A DNA stretch of 64,000 bases from an uncultured Aquimarina sp. (GCA_947498455.1 CANMKK010000004.1:62001-126000), one strand, 5' to 3'; counted from the first letter of the stretch, positions 34,402 to 45,500 are shown. Numbers and translations are program-made. The notes: a model not told the origin generated them from the sequence alone.

Positions 34402-34436
34402 TCAGGCTAACTACTCCTGAAGGCCTATTTTGAAAC
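34402..34436. terminator. third hairpin after the metalloprotease gene
   Basis: AGCCTTCAGG pairs with CCTGAAGGC around a 9-nt loop, followed by a short T stretch. Reserve terminator or repeat remnant. Confidence 0.5.
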
Positions 34437-34753
34437 TGGTTTATGTCTAATACAAACTCAAATTAGCATAATAATGAGTGTTTCAAAAAATGTGGTATTA
34501 AAATATTTTTTTCATATTCTTTACAAATATAGAATTCGAAAGGATTTATTTTAGTGGAAATGTATGAATGACATAGTTCATTGTATAAAGTGTTGTTTTT
34601 AGTACACCAACTGCTTTACAGCCATGATATAATCATTGTTTTTTGTTGTTATTTAGGAATCAAAGAACCAATCGATTATAAATGTTATTGATACTATCTT
34701 ATCTTTTTATCTTATGCATATATAACCGTATTTTTTAGAGTTGCTTTAGTAGA

Positions 34754-34940
34754 TCAATTAAATGGTAAGTGATCAAAAACTTTAGCTATAAACTGTTCTT
34801 TTCCCAGATTCACTATCCAATGCTTGTGAATAATCTTAGGCTTCCTTCCTCCAATGTGCTAAGTTGTATATGTTCTAGTTATTGCAAGCCATCAATAAAT
34901 TCGTTCGCCCTTTTGGTAAAATAGAGCTATACAAGAATTT
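34754..34940 (-). pseudogene. decayed C-terminal fragment of an EEP family gene
   Basis: Read on the minus strand, pieces in different frames match the end of the EEP protein at 30673: LPKGRTNLL (compare LPKGRANLL), GSLRLF (identical), and LGKEQFIAKVFDHLPF (compare MGREQFRTKVSDHLPF). Stops and frameshifts separate them. The N-terminal three quarters are absent. This indicates a former tandem relative that has degraded. No promoter or intact frame remains. Confidence 0.7.
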
Positions 34941-35022
34941 TGCCGCTTCAAAAGAGAAAAAAGCAACTTCTAATTTTTGGTCTACTTTTAGAATCCATTA
35001 GGTATCACTCATTAGTTTTGTT

Positions 35023-35610
35023 TTATCTAAAAGGAGCACCAGTAACCCAAAGCACCAAAGATTTGCGTTCACCACCCGTAACTGGTGATACACGATGCAT
35101 ATAATATGATGGAAATAATACTACTGATCCTTTCTTTTTTGGGAATTCTATGACATCTTTTTGTACAAATATTTCGAATTCTCCACCTTCATATTCTTCA
35201 GAGTCAGAAAGTTGGACTACAATACTTATTTTTCGTTGTGCAGCGATTCCTCCTCCTAAATCCATGTGCCAATCATAATGTCCACCATCACCTTGATACA
35301 CACTATATTGAATGTTTTTCAGTTCTTTGTTAATATCAAATTGCCAAATGGAATCATTAGCTTTTATGATTAGTTCGGTAAATTTTTTGTAGAGCCATTC
35401 AATATCTTCCATCTCTGGATGTAACCATTTGACATCACTTTTTCTATAACTATTATGTTTATTAGAACCAGAATTGAGTACTCCTTTCCGGAATTCTATA
35501 GTTTCGGCCAGTTTATGTATTTTATCAATGTCTTCTGTAGAGAAAGCCTCTGGAGCGTAATACCAATTATTGAGATTTATGTTCGTATATTCTTTTGTTG
35601 AAGTACTCAT
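35023..35610 (-). CDS. 2-oxoglutarate/Fe(II) oxygenase, prolyl 4-hydroxylase type
   Basis: A 195-residue cytosolic dioxygenase with the double-stranded beta-helix motifs: HYDWHMDLGGG (HxD iron ligands), RKISIVVQLSDSEEYEGGEFEI, then YYMHRVSPVTGGERKSLVLW (distal His and the Arg that binds 2-oxoglutarate). This is the P4Hc/PiuC-like class. The target may be a protein prolyl residue or a small molecule. ATG 35610 (MSTSTKEYTNI) is used in place of a TTG 39 bases upstream. Single gene, with nothing obviously linked. Confidence 0.88.
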   Translation of the reverse strand: MSTSTKEYTNINLNNWYYAPEAFSTEDIDKIHKLAETIEFRKGVLNSGSNKHNSYRKSDVKWLHPEMEDIEWLYKKFTELIIKANDSIWQFDINKELKNIQYSVYQGDGGHYDWHMDLGGGIAAQRKISIVVQLSDSEEYEGGEFEIFVQKDVIEFPKKKGSVVLFPSYYMHRVSPVTGGERKSLVLWVTGAPFR

Positions 35611-36001
35611 ATTAGTTTGATTTAAATATAGGTTTTTACTTTTATACAATTATATGATTTTAATTCCTTTATATCAGGGAATAATTTTATAATACTATTT
35701 ACGATGTCTGTCTTATATAATGTCATAACTTCTGGGAATGTTACCTTATTTTATGTTAAAAAACACTAAATTATTTTACGGCGTCTGGAATCAGCTCCTC
35801 CGATTCATTTGTCGTATATGGATGTTTATACATCGAATTCTTTAGATCTAAAAAGAGGTTGTAATTATCTCAAATACAATAGAATACTTTTTTATTTATT
35901 CCTAGTATAACATTCGATTTTTTTATAGATTGAATGTGTTAAAACCGAATGTTTTCAGGGTATTGTTATGAAAACATAAATCCAACTTAAATATTAAAAA
36001 C
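35611..36001. other. intergenic stretch before the deiminase gene
   Basis: A/T-rich spacer of 390 bases between divergent genes. No frame, RNA or repeat that I can support. Confidence 0.35.
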
Positions 36002-38383
36002 ATGAAAAAAAGTATTTCGCTACTCTTCGTGAGTATGTTGCTTGTAGCCGGTTTTCAGCTATTTGCACAAACAAAAGAACTAAAGCATCACTTGACAGAA
36101 GAAGAAAGCAGAATGATGCCTGCTTATCTTCAGAAAGTAAAAAAGAAGACTTTCCGGAAAGTACCTCTAGATGGAGTAAGGCCAATAGCAGAGTTTGAGC
36201 CATCTCAAGGAGTGTTAATTTCATACCCCTTAGGTATTCCAATAAGTTTGATTGCAGAAATGTCAGAAGATGTAGTAGTAACAACAATCGTAGATAATCA
36301 AAGCCAGGAAGATCAATTAAGAAGTCAGTATCAATCAGGAGGGGTGAATGTATCCAATTGTAATTTTATTCATACAAGGCATGATTCCTATTGGACTAGA
36401 GATTACGGCCCCATGTTTATTGCTAATAATGGGGCAATCGAAATTGTAGATTTTACCTATAATAGGCCAAGATACGAGGATAATAAGATTCCTGAAAAAC
36501 TAGCCAGTTTTATAAATACTAATGTTCATACGATGGACTTAGTACATTGTGGAGGTAATTATATGTCTGATGGGGTGAGCACAGCAGTTTCTACAGATTT
36601 GGTTTGGGAAGAGAATAGTTCTAAATCTAAAAATGAAATCAATGAAATAATGAAAAGCTATTTGGGGGTTTCTACATATCATGTAACAGACGATCCTCTA
36701 GGTGAGTACATAAAACATGTAGATTGTTGGGGTAAATTTCTAGATGTCGATAAGATATTAATTACAGAAGTACCTACAAGCAATCCTAATTATTCAAAAT
36801 ACGAAGAAATTGCTACTTATTTTGCTAATCAGACTTCGGCATGGGGTAATAAATATCAAGTTTATAGAGTGCTAGCACCAAATAAGGAACCGTATACAAA
36901 CTCATTAATATTAAATGATAAAGTACTCGTCCCGATAACGGGTTCATCCAATGCAGACGCAGACGCTATACAGGCATATAAAAATGCTATGCCAGGTTAT
37001 GAGATTATTGGATTTACAGGGGCTTGGCAAACTACAGATGCATTGCATTGTAGGGTTCATGAGATTGCTGATATCGGTATGTTAGATATTCTACACACAC
37101 CTGTTTTAGGAACTATCAAACAACAGGATTCTTATTTAATTGAAGCAGAGATAAAAGCATATAGTAAGCAAAATATATACAATGATTCTGTAAAGGTATT
37201 TTACCGCGTTAATGATAAACTGCAATATGAATCATTAGATATGAGTAGTACGGTTAATGGGATATATACAGTAAATATACCACAACAAAATTCAGGGGAT
37301 AGGATTGCTTATTATATTCATGCTGCAGATAGATCAGGTAGAAGTGAGAATCATCCATATATTGGAGATAATGATCCACATGTATTTACTATTGAAGCTG
37401 TTGATACATCAACCCAACCAATTGCGGATTTTTCTGCTAATACGATAACTATAGAGGTAGGTAATACAATTCAATTTACAGATAATTCATTAAATACCCC
37501 TACATCCTGGGATTGGAGTTTTGAAGGGGGTACTCCTATATCCAGTACAGTTCAGCATCCTGTTATTACTTATACTACCGCCGGAACATATAAAGTAAGT
37601 TTATCTGTTAGCAATAGTGCAGGTACGGATAGTGTTTCTAAAACTAATTTTATAACGGTATTAGATGGTACGAACAGCTACTGTGCGTCTAACGGAGATG
37701 ATACCAGCTATGAGTGGATAGCAAATGTGAAAATAGGAGATTTTGAAAAAAGTTCCTCCGGACCTTCTTCGGGATATAGTGATTATACAGCAGAAGCTGT
37801 TTCTGTTAGAGCAAATAGTACTATAGCTATTGCTTTAACTCCTGGATTTAGATCTACGGTCTATGATGAGAATTGGAAAATATGGATTGATTTTAATAAC
37901 AATGGCATTTTTTCTGATGTAGGGGAGGAAGTATTTACAGGAAAAAGTAATGGTATCATTACGAATACAATTGCGATTCCTGATCTAGATGTAAATACAC
38001 GTATGCGAGTAAGTATGAGTTATCAGGATACGTTTAACGATTGTGGTAGTTTTAGCTATGGAGAAGTAGAAGATTATCAAATGCGTATACAGAGAATTAC
38101 AGAAGAAAAGAACTTAGAAGATTTACCTCTTCTGGTAAGAGCATATCCTAATCCTAACCAAGGAAGTTTTCAATTAAAATTTGACCAAAAAACGGGTGAC
38201 AAAACTATTGTTTTATATAATCTTCTTGGGCAAGAGATGTATCAGAAAAAATTATATAATCATCAAAAGACAGAGATATTTGATGTTCGTATAAAAGGAC
38301 TTTCTGACGGGGTATATCTGCTTAGAGTAATTACCGAAAATGCTACTGCAAAAACCATCCCGATACAGATAGATACGAATTAG
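36002..38383 (+). CDS. secreted peptidylarginine/agmatine deiminase-like enzyme with PKD, GEVED and T9SS domains
   Basis: A 793-residue protein with signal peptide (cleavage near LFAQTK). Residues about 55-375 form a PAD_porph-type guanidino-modifying domain with the catalytic set visible: WTRDYGPMF (Asp), KHVDCWGKFLDVDK (His-x-Asp) and DALHCRVHEI (nucleophile Cys), plus the GGNYMSDG loop. A PKD domain follows (about 475-555), then a GEVED-type region (IWIDFNNNGIFSDVGEEVF, SYGEVEDYQMRI), and a T9SS type A sorting domain (AYPNPNQGSFQLKF, GLSDGVYLLRV). The layout parallels the Porphyromonas gingivalis PPAD, which citrullinates C-terminal arginines. Free arginine or agmatine as substrate cannot be excluded. 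Confidence 0.9.
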   Translation: MKKSISLLFVSMLLVAGFQLFAQTKELKHHLTEEESRMMPAYLQKVKKKTFRKVPLDGVRPIAEFEPSQGVLISYPLGIPISLIAEMSEDVVVTTIVDNQSQEDQLRSQYQSGGVNVSNCNFIHTRHDSYWTRDYGPMFIANNGAIEIVDFTYNRPRYEDNKIPEKLASFINTNVHTMDLVHCGGNYMSDGVSTAVSTDLVWEENSSKSKNEINEIMKSYLGVSTYHVTDDPLGEYIKHVDCWGKFLDVDKILITEVPTSNPNYSKYEEIATYFANQTSAWGNKYQVYRVLAPNKEPYTNSLILNDKVLVPITGSSNADADAIQAYKNAMPGYEIIGFTGAWQTTDALHCRVHEIADIGMLDILHTPVLGTIKQQDSYLIEAEIKAYSKQNIYNDSVKVFYRVNDKLQYESLDMSSTVNGIYTVNIPQQNSGDRIAYYIHAADRSGRSENHPYIGDNDPHVFTIEAVDTSTQPIADFSANTITIEVGNTIQFTDNSLNTPTSWDWSFEGGTPISSTVQHPVITYTTAGTYKVSLSVSNSAGTDSVSKTNFITVLDGTNSYCASNGDDTSYEWIANVKIGDFEKSSSGPSSGYSDYTAEAVSVRANSTIAIALTPGFRSTVYDENWKIWIDFNNNGIFSDVGEEVFTGKSNGIITNTIAIPDLDVNTRMRVSMSYQDTFNDCGSFSYGEVEDYQMRIQRITEEKNLEDLPLLVRAYPNPNQGSFQLKFDQKTGDKTIVLYNLLGQEMYQKKLYNHQKTEIFDVRIKGLSDGVYLLRVITENATAKTIPIQIDTN

Positions 38384-38398
38384 TGTATGTATTGTGAG

Positions 38399-38436
38399 AA
38401 CAAAGCCTGTATAACAAAATGTACAGGCTTTGTTTT
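38399..38436 (+). terminator. terminator after the deiminase gene
   Basis: AACAAAGCCTGTA 38399-38411 pairs with TACAGGCTTTGTT 38422-38434, followed by Ts. Confidence 0.85.
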
Positions 38437-38450
38437 GTGCGATTGTATTA

Positions 38451-38537
38451 TTATACGATTTACGCATAAAACTTTCGCATATAGTGCAAAATAATTCAAA
38501 CTCCTTAATACGAATTTCTTATCCATAAATCGTATAA
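38451..38537. repeat. MITE-like repeat, copy 2 (complete, 87 bases)
   Basis: The terminal inverted repeats TTATACGATTTA and TAAATCGTATAA bound a core with CGCATATAGTGCAAAATAA and AATACGAA. No coding capacity. It sits between a terminator and another terminator, that is, in neutral space between convergent genes. Confidence 0.75.
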
Positions 38538-38560
38538 CCGTTCAATTATGCAAAGAATCA

Positions 38561-38599
38561 CAATAAAGCCTTGAGTATTTTTGTTTAAGGCTTTTATTG
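38561..38599 (-). terminator. terminator of the DUF3857/MORN operon
   Basis: CAATAAAGCCTT 38561-38572 pairs with AAGGCTTTTATTG 38587-38599 directly next to the stop codon of the last operon gene. Confidence 0.7.
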
Positions 38600-40597
38600 T
38601 TATTGCTGTTCTTTTACTAATATCAAGGTTATTTTATTAAAGTTTGCAGCGCTGTTTATAATTCTTCTGTAATCTTCATAAGTAGAGACATCAATAATAT
38701 TTAGATCATAGTATTCTTTAATAGATACCAACAATTGATTGTCTTTTATTTCATAGGAGGACTCAAACTTTAGTAGTTCTTTACCATCTTTACTGTAGGA
38801 TTCATTAATACGTATATTTTCTAGATTTTTAAAGATATATCCCGGAGGTATGTCTACAATAATTTTTCTATCAAAGTTTCTTTTATACTCTTGTTCTACA
38901 GGTAGTTTTCTCAGTTTATCCTGATACATCTCTTGTTGGGTACCTATAATTTCTCCTAACTTGAATAAATATTTATTTCCTGCTTTTTCTACAAAAAAAT
39001 CAGAGGTAAGATCTGCGACAATTTTCAAAGGCTTATTTCCAAAATCTTGAGGAGTAGCATTTTGTACTTCTTTATTTACAATTTCAATATTTTCATTAAT
39101 TGATTTAAGTATGCCATCGATAATTTCTTCTTTGTCCTCTTCTTTCATCATCTCTGCAAATGGTTGTATATAAAGCGCATAGTATCCACTCATCATTCGC
39201 TGCATTTTTAGATGAGTAGTTGTCATATCTTCTTTATCAAATGATACACTCATAATGAGGTCATAGGAAGATTTTTGATAACCTGTAGGTTTGATATATT
39301 TGATTTGACCTATACCTGTAGTGAAGCCTCCTAATGTTACAGGTTTAATAAACAATCCATAATTATCGGTAAGATAGCCAGGAGGGAATCCTAATCGCGA
39401 ATCTTGGCGGGTAGGAGCCATATAAAGTTTTGTTTTAGGAAAATAGATTAGATAGTCGTGTAAAAAGTTATAGGCTTCAAATTTTTTATCAAATTTTAGA
39501 TCCAATCGGTTACTTGTCAAGACAATTTGGTGTTTTATTCCTAACTCATTAAAAATTGCACCATATAATTGCATCATTCCATTTTCATTGGCCACATTGT
39601 TTTTTATTATTTCTGATAAATCCTGAAGGTCTTTACGTTTTACTTTGGTCATAAAAACGCTCATTTTAACAAAATTCTCAATAGTTCTTACCGTAGCTTC
39701 CTGATTTTCAATAGAAAATTTCGGCATGGAAGCGATGAATTTTTGAAGTTGCTTTTTTAGTTTACTATCGATTTCGGGATAAAGGGAGTTGAAAATATTT
39801 TGTGCTCCAATACGATAAGAAACTAGCTCTTTAGAAGGGGTAAGCGTATTATTTTTTAATTTGTATATGAGTTGTTGGGTCTTTGTTTTATATGGAGACT
39901 GCTCTTCATGATCCAATGCTGGTAATTGATCTATTTCCAATTGCCAATGGTTCTTTTCCGTTAGAATGGTATCTCTTACCATATCTTGTAAACCGTTATA
40001 AGATTTCATCTCGAATTCTAAATTTTTAGGAGCATAGAGATCAAAAGCTACATTTTTTTTAATAAGATCAGATTGAAATATTTCTTGTTTTCCTGTATAA
40101 ATTGGATACTTTTTGACTACATAGTAGTATTCTATAAAAGATCCTTTTTCTACTCCCTCTAAGGCATAGTACTTTTGCTCACTCTTAGTCTCTTCATTCT
40201 TAGAAGTCAGAATCTTAGATTTATCAAGTTCTTGTATTTTTCCCTCTTTATTAATAACTCTTGCTTTATTTCTGATAACTTCAGAACCTGCAGTATAAGG
40301 AAGGTATACTCTATTGTACTCTTCTATCTTATCATTAGAATTTAGCCAGTACATTTTGTGAATTAATAGATATTCTACCAAAGCATTTTTTTCTAGGAAA
40401 TAAAATTCATGAACTCTTTTATCCTTAAACGAAACAATATCGTTATCTTGGACATCATCAAGTTTGATATTTGATAAGGGTTCATCGCTCCAATCATATT
40501 GTTCATAAAAAGGTGTTTCCTGACTATTCATTTTCAGAAAAGTTAAACCAAAAAATAAAATGAGTTGAGGTATTTTTTTTAGTGTTATATAAGACAT
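38600..40597 (-). CDS. DUF3857-type protein with degenerate transglutaminase-like domain
   Basis: A 665-residue exported protein (signal-like start MSYITLKKIPQLILFFGLTFLKMNSQ). The N-terminal half resembles DUF3857 (YLPYTAGSEVIRNKARVINKEG, GVEKGSFIEYYYVV). The central region aligns in layout with the transglutaminase-like domain of the neighbouring gene, but the catalytic Cys position reads VANENGMMQLYGAIFNELG where the neighbour has GDCKDNSSILFKMLEIAG, and the catalytic Asp segment is also altered (APTRQDS). It is therefore probably catalytically inactive. It is the third gene of the operon, 7 bases after its paralogue. Confidence 0.78.
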   Translation of the reverse strand: MSYITLKKIPQLILFFGLTFLKMNSQETPFYEQYDWSDEPLSNIKLDDVQDNDIVSFKDKRVHEFYFLEKNALVEYLLIHKMYWLNSNDKIEEYNRVYLPYTAGSEVIRNKARVINKEGKIQELDKSKILTSKNEETKSEQKYYALEGVEKGSFIEYYYVVKKYPIYTGKQEIFQSDLIKKNVAFDLYAPKNLEFEMKSYNGLQDMVRDTILTEKNHWQLEIDQLPALDHEEQSPYKTKTQQLIYKLKNNTLTPSKELVSYRIGAQNIFNSLYPEIDSKLKKQLQKFIASMPKFSIENQEATVRTIENFVKMSVFMTKVKRKDLQDLSEIIKNNVANENGMMQLYGAIFNELGIKHQIVLTSNRLDLKFDKKFEAYNFLHDYLIYFPKTKLYMAPTRQDSRLGFPPGYLTDNYGLFIKPVTLGGFTTGIGQIKYIKPTGYQKSSYDLIMSVSFDKEDMTTTHLKMQRMMSGYYALYIQPFAEMMKEEDKEEIIDGILKSINENIEIVNKEVQNATPQDFGNKPLKIVADLTSDFFVEKAGNKYLFKLGEIIGTQQEMYQDKLRKLPVEQEYKRNFDRKIIVDIPPGYIFKNLENIRINESYSKDGKELLKFESSYEIKDNQLLVSIKEYYDLNIIDVSTYEDYRRIINSAANFNKITLILVKEQQ

Positions 40598-40604
40598 CTG
40601 ATAA

Positions 40605-42539
40605 CTATATTTTTTTATCTTTTAAAATAATAACTTCTTTAAAGCTCTTTTCTATTTTTTTTATCAAGTCATTTAGCTCTATTTGTTGATTAGGAGTCAG
40701 CTCCATAAAATCCATAGTGGCAGTTAATGTATAATGTATTGTTTTATTTTTTGTGCGATAGGATATAGCACAACTAAAGAAATCATTCGCAACCTGAAAA
40801 TTTTCCGGGATATATGTAATTATCTTATCATCAGGTATTTCTAGAACAGTTATTTCTTTTATCGAATTTTTATATCGAAACTCTCTATTGTTTTTTCTGT
40901 CTTTTTTTGATTTTAGATTACTTAAACTTCTATTTAAGTTCAGGTTTATATAGGTTTCATCAGCTAGTTTATGCAGGTAATCTTTAATATTAAAAGAATA
41001 TGAGACTAAGAAATCTTTTTCATAGTGATACTTGTTTTCTTCATTAAATGAATCAATTAAGAATGAATTGTTTCCTTTTCTCAATTCATAGTTATATAAT
41101 TCGTTACTTTCTTCTTTTTTCTTTCCTTCCAGTACATTAAAAAAATCAATTTTTGGATAGCCTGATAGGCTATAAACTCCTGATCCAATTATATCCTGTT
41201 CTTTTATTTTAATAGATATACTATCTTTTATTTTGTTTTTTTTAGCAGGGATTATAGGTACTTCTTTAATTAAGAACTCTTTTTCATCTACAGATATGAG
41301 TGCTTCCTTACCTTGTATAAATGAAGATGGTAATGATATAGGTATATACCTACCGGTAGCGTCAAGATAATAGGTGTTTTCCTCATCAGTGTAACTCAAA
41401 ATCATATGATTATCCGTTACAGGGGTTGGAACTTCGCTATATTTATAGGGTATACTTCTAGTACCTATCCAGGTTATATTACCATGCAGTCCGGCTATTT
41501 CCAACATTTTAAATAAGATACTGGAGTTATCTTTACAATCACCATATTTTTTACTGTATACATCATTTGCTTTTCTGGGAACAAACCCTCCTAAGGCATA
41601 TTCGAAGGCTATATATTTTATGTTTTCTTGTACCCAATAATAGATAGCCTTTACTTTTTCTAAATCATTTTTTTTGTCGTTGATTAAATCAGAAACGATC
41701 ACCTTTAATTCCTTACTGGGAGTTTCTGTGTTTACATCTTTGATCAAGGAATAATACCATTGGTATAAATCAGAAACATTTTCAGATAGGGTTATTGTTT
41801 TTCCATCTATTTCATATTTAGTTATTATAGGAATAATATGAGGAAAGGTTTTTCTAAGATCAGGAGCTCCCGGTTCAGACTTAAATTCTTCAATTTCTTG
41901 TGCTTCCCAAGTATAAATATGCTTTCCACGTTTTTCGGATTTTGAAAACCTAATATCATATCCTTCTGTATTAAATTCTTTAAAATCCAAGTGGATTTTT
42001 TTGTCCGTTGTAATGGTTACTCTACAATTAGCAATAGGGTGATAATCTGCAAAATAAAAAGAGTTTAAAAATCTAGGGTTTTTAATTTTTTCAGTATATC
42101 GTAATTTAGATTTAGAACCTATTTTGAGATTAGGATAAATAAAATTGATAGACTTGGTATCGTCATAAAACACGGATCTCATTTCATCTTTCTCTGTAAA
42201 ATCTTTTACCTTGGTCTCTCGGTATTTTCCCTCGCGATACTCGAGAGAGGAAGCCTCTATGGATTCTAATTCATAGAAAGATGAAAAATTAACTGCTCGT
42301 TTCGACCCAAATGTTGCTGTAGTTTTAAGGTATAAATCTTCTTCAATTACTTCTCTTTCTATTAGGATCCCTCCATCTTTTATACTAATATCTACTTTGT
42401 TTTCGTCTGTTAATCGAACCCGCCAAGAGTCAGGGTATTGTGTTTTATATTTCTGGTAGACAGGAGACTTTTGCCCCCACAAACCTGAGATAGTAAAAGC
42501 TGTATAAGCTATTAAAATTATGAATTTATTTATTTTCAT
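40605..42539 (-). CDS. DUF3857 and transglutaminase-like domain protein
   Basis: A 644-residue exported protein (signal peptide ending near ISGLWGQKS). A DUF3857 domain spans residues about 60-230. A transglutaminase-like core follows at about 285-400, with catalytic Cys in KKYGDCKDNS, His in VTDNHMILSY and Asp in YYLDATGRY, preceded by KAIYYWVQENIKYIA. A C-terminal DUF3858-like beta region ends the protein. The triad is complete, so protease or transglutaminase chemistry in the periplasm is plausible. It is the middle gene of a three-gene operon (13-base gap upstream, 7 downstream). Confidence 0.85.
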   Translation of the reverse strand: MKINKFIILIAYTAFTISGLWGQKSPVYQKYKTQYPDSWRVRLTDENKVDISIKDGGILIEREVIEEDLYLKTTATFGSKRAVNFSSFYELESIEASSLEYREGKYRETKVKDFTEKDEMRSVFYDDTKSINFIYPNLKIGSKSKLRYTEKIKNPRFLNSFYFADYHPIANCRVTITTDKKIHLDFKEFNTEGYDIRFSKSEKRGKHIYTWEAQEIEEFKSEPGAPDLRKTFPHIIPIITKYEIDGKTITLSENVSDLYQWYYSLIKDVNTETPSKELKVIVSDLINDKKNDLEKVKAIYYWVQENIKYIAFEYALGGFVPRKANDVYSKKYGDCKDNSSILFKMLEIAGLHGNITWIGTRSIPYKYSEVPTPVTDNHMILSYTDEENTYYLDATGRYIPISLPSSFIQGKEALISVDEKEFLIKEVPIIPAKKNKIKDSISIKIKEQDIIGSGVYSLSGYPKIDFFNVLEGKKKEESNELYNYELRKGNNSFLIDSFNEENKYHYEKDFLVSYSFNIKDYLHKLADETYINLNLNRSLSNLKSKKDRKNNREFRYKNSIKEITVLEIPDDKIITYIPENFQVANDFFSCAISYRTKNKTIHYTLTATMDFMELTPNQQIELNDLIKKIEKSFKEVIILKDKKI

Positions 42540-42552
42540 TATGTGCTTTTAA

Positions 42553-45500
42553 TTAGTTCTCCATATCATTAAAATATAGTTTTTCTTTTATTACTTCTCC
42601 ATCTTCATTATAATACTTTGCTTCCCCACTTTTCATATCATGACGATATTGAATTTCTTCTTTAAGATTGCCATTAGAAAACCATTTGGTATAACTACCA
42701 TGTAGAGAGTCATAATCGTAGTTTAGTTCTTCCTTTAGCACACCATTAGGAAAGTAGTATAGTGCTTTTCCGTGGTAATCTCCATCTTTATATTGTATGT
42801 GACGATCTATGTTTCCAGAGTAGTTATAAGCTTTAAACTCATTGATAAGCTCTCCGTTTTTTATTTCTAATGAAATGGAGGGGTTTCCGTTATCAAAATA
42901 TGCCTGAATTTTTGCTGTTTGGTTTTTGATAGGAATCATTGGCTTTAGAGCAGCGTTTTCATCCAGATAACTGTAGCCAATAATTTTATCATTATGATAA
43001 TAACGAACCATTTGTAATTTCCCTTCTGCACTATAAAATTTTCTCTCCCCGTGGATTTTTCCATTACTATAAGGGATCTCTCCTGTTAAGTTTCCTTCAT
43101 CATTGAAGTACTTATACGAACCTTCAAGATCTCCATTTTTATATGTGTATGTTTTTAGTACAACTCCGTTTTCATTATAATTTATTCTTTCGCCAATACG
43201 ATCACCATGATAGTATTCTCCCTTAACTCTAACTTTTCCATTTTCATAATACCAGGTCCAGGTGCCATGAAGTTCATTATTAAAATAATCTCCTTCGGCA
43301 ATTATCCCACCATCTACATTATGATTAGTATATTTTCCGTGTTTGATTCCACGTACATAATTGATAGTTAGATGTTTTTTTCCATTATAGTGGTTAGTGG
43401 TAATTGTATATTTTTCTTTATCAACAGGTATGTCAATAGTTTGATATACTTTCCCTTCGGGGTTAAAATATTTTTCCTGTATGAGGGTTCCATATTCGTA
43501 TAGATATTGTGTCGATAACTTTCCTTCGACACCATATGTTGTTTGAATTCCGTGTTTCTGCCCTTTGTGATAAAAATTTTCTTCCGAAATCTTCCCGTTA
43601 TTATAATAGGAAATCCAATTTCCATGACTTTGATCATTCTTATGCCACCCTTGTCGAGAGATTTTCCCATTTTTATGATACGCCACATAATACCCTGATA
43701 AAGAATCATTCTTATATGAGGTTATAGTTCTTTCTTGTCCAGAAGGATAATAGGTATATAAATCACCTTGTAGCAAATCATTCTCATACATTCCTTTTTC
43801 AGAAAGAGCTCCATTCTCATAATATTTCCATTCTCCTGTTTTTCCACCTTTTACATTATATTTTCCTTCTCCTGTTTTGGTACCTAAAGGAGAATATCCC
43901 TCGTAATAAAATGCTCCTTTTTTCTTTTTCCCTTCTTTAATGAGTTTTCCATTTTTATCATAGTATTGATATGCAATTAGCTCACCTTTTCGATATGTGA
44001 AATTATAATGTAATTTTTCGTCTATATCATACTCTTTATAACTACCATTAAGCTCACCTTTATCATATGTGATTTCGTTCCAGATAGCTCCGTTTGGATG
44101 ATAGGTTTTCCAGTCTCCGTGATAATTCCCTTCTAAAGTAATTCCTGTTTCGAATAATTGACCATTGGCGTGATATGTTTTATAGGCTCCTTCTAAAACA
44201 CCATTACTATAATTATATACTTTTTTTGTATTTCCATCATTATAATATTCAATTCCTTCTCCTTGTAGTTTTCCTTTTATGTAATTATATTTTTTGGCTA
44301 ATTGACCGTTCGGATAATGTTGTATAAGAGCTCCAACTACTTCTCCTTTATCATATGTCGCATTGTAATTCTTATATGGAACCCCTACATCGTAATACGA
44401 TTGATACATTCCGTGAAGCTCCCCATCTTTAAAAGATTTGTTTTGGATTAATGCGCCTTTGCTATTATAAAGTTTATATGTATTATTTAACTCTCCTTTA
44501 CTATAGTAGGACTCCGATTCTTTTACTCCATTATTGTAAAAAGTTGTATAATCTCCTTTTAACAGATTTTCTTCATAGTTTTCGATATCAGTAATCTGAC
44601 CAGTATGATTGAACCATTTCCATTGTCCTGCTCTTTTTCCTTCTTTTGTATATGTTCCTATTCCGGACTGCTTTCCTTCTTCATCATAAATCATCCATTT
44701 TCCTACTCTTTTATCATTTTCTAGTTTCCCAATTGCCTGAATTTTATAATCACTATATGCGTATCCTATTTTTTGTGTTTTTCCTTCAAACTCTTGTAGG
44801 TTTTCTGTACTCATAATATTTTGCCATTTATCATAAAAAAGACCTATGAACTCTTTTATTTCTGGAGTCTTCTTTTCTACAATTTTTTTGAAGTCAGGAT
44901 TTTTTACTGAGTAAGAAACTGTATAGGTGAAATTATTAAAATGATCATTCTCGAAAACCCATTTATAAAAAGGAACATACTTTTCGCTCCAAAACCCTTC
45001 ATTACCCTCGTAATCTTGTAATTGCTCAAAAAGTGCTTGGTTTTGCCTAGTTAGAGCTATATTGATTTTATTTTTAATTTCATATTTAGCATTGAGCGAC
45101 ATTCTACTATTGAGTACTAAATCGATATCTTCGAAAGATTCATCATCCATCGAAATAGTAATTCCTAAGGGTTCTGAATCATTTTTTTGCGAAACCGATG
45201 TATTAATAGAATTTAGAACGGTAAATGAATGTTCTCCATCAGGGTTCAGTAATAAATACATATTAACAGCCATTAATGCCTGACCCATTTTTTGTTCATT
45301 AAAACAAATTGCTCCTAATTGTAAATGAGATTTTGCATTAAAGGGGTTAAGATATATTGATTGTATATAATCATTTATAGCTTCCTTCGGTTTATTAAGC
45401 TCTTCAAGAGTTAAACCTCTATTATAGTATAGTGAGTTATTTTTAGGAAACTCTTTAATTGCTTGATTATAAACAGACAAAGCTTCTTCATATTTTTCTG

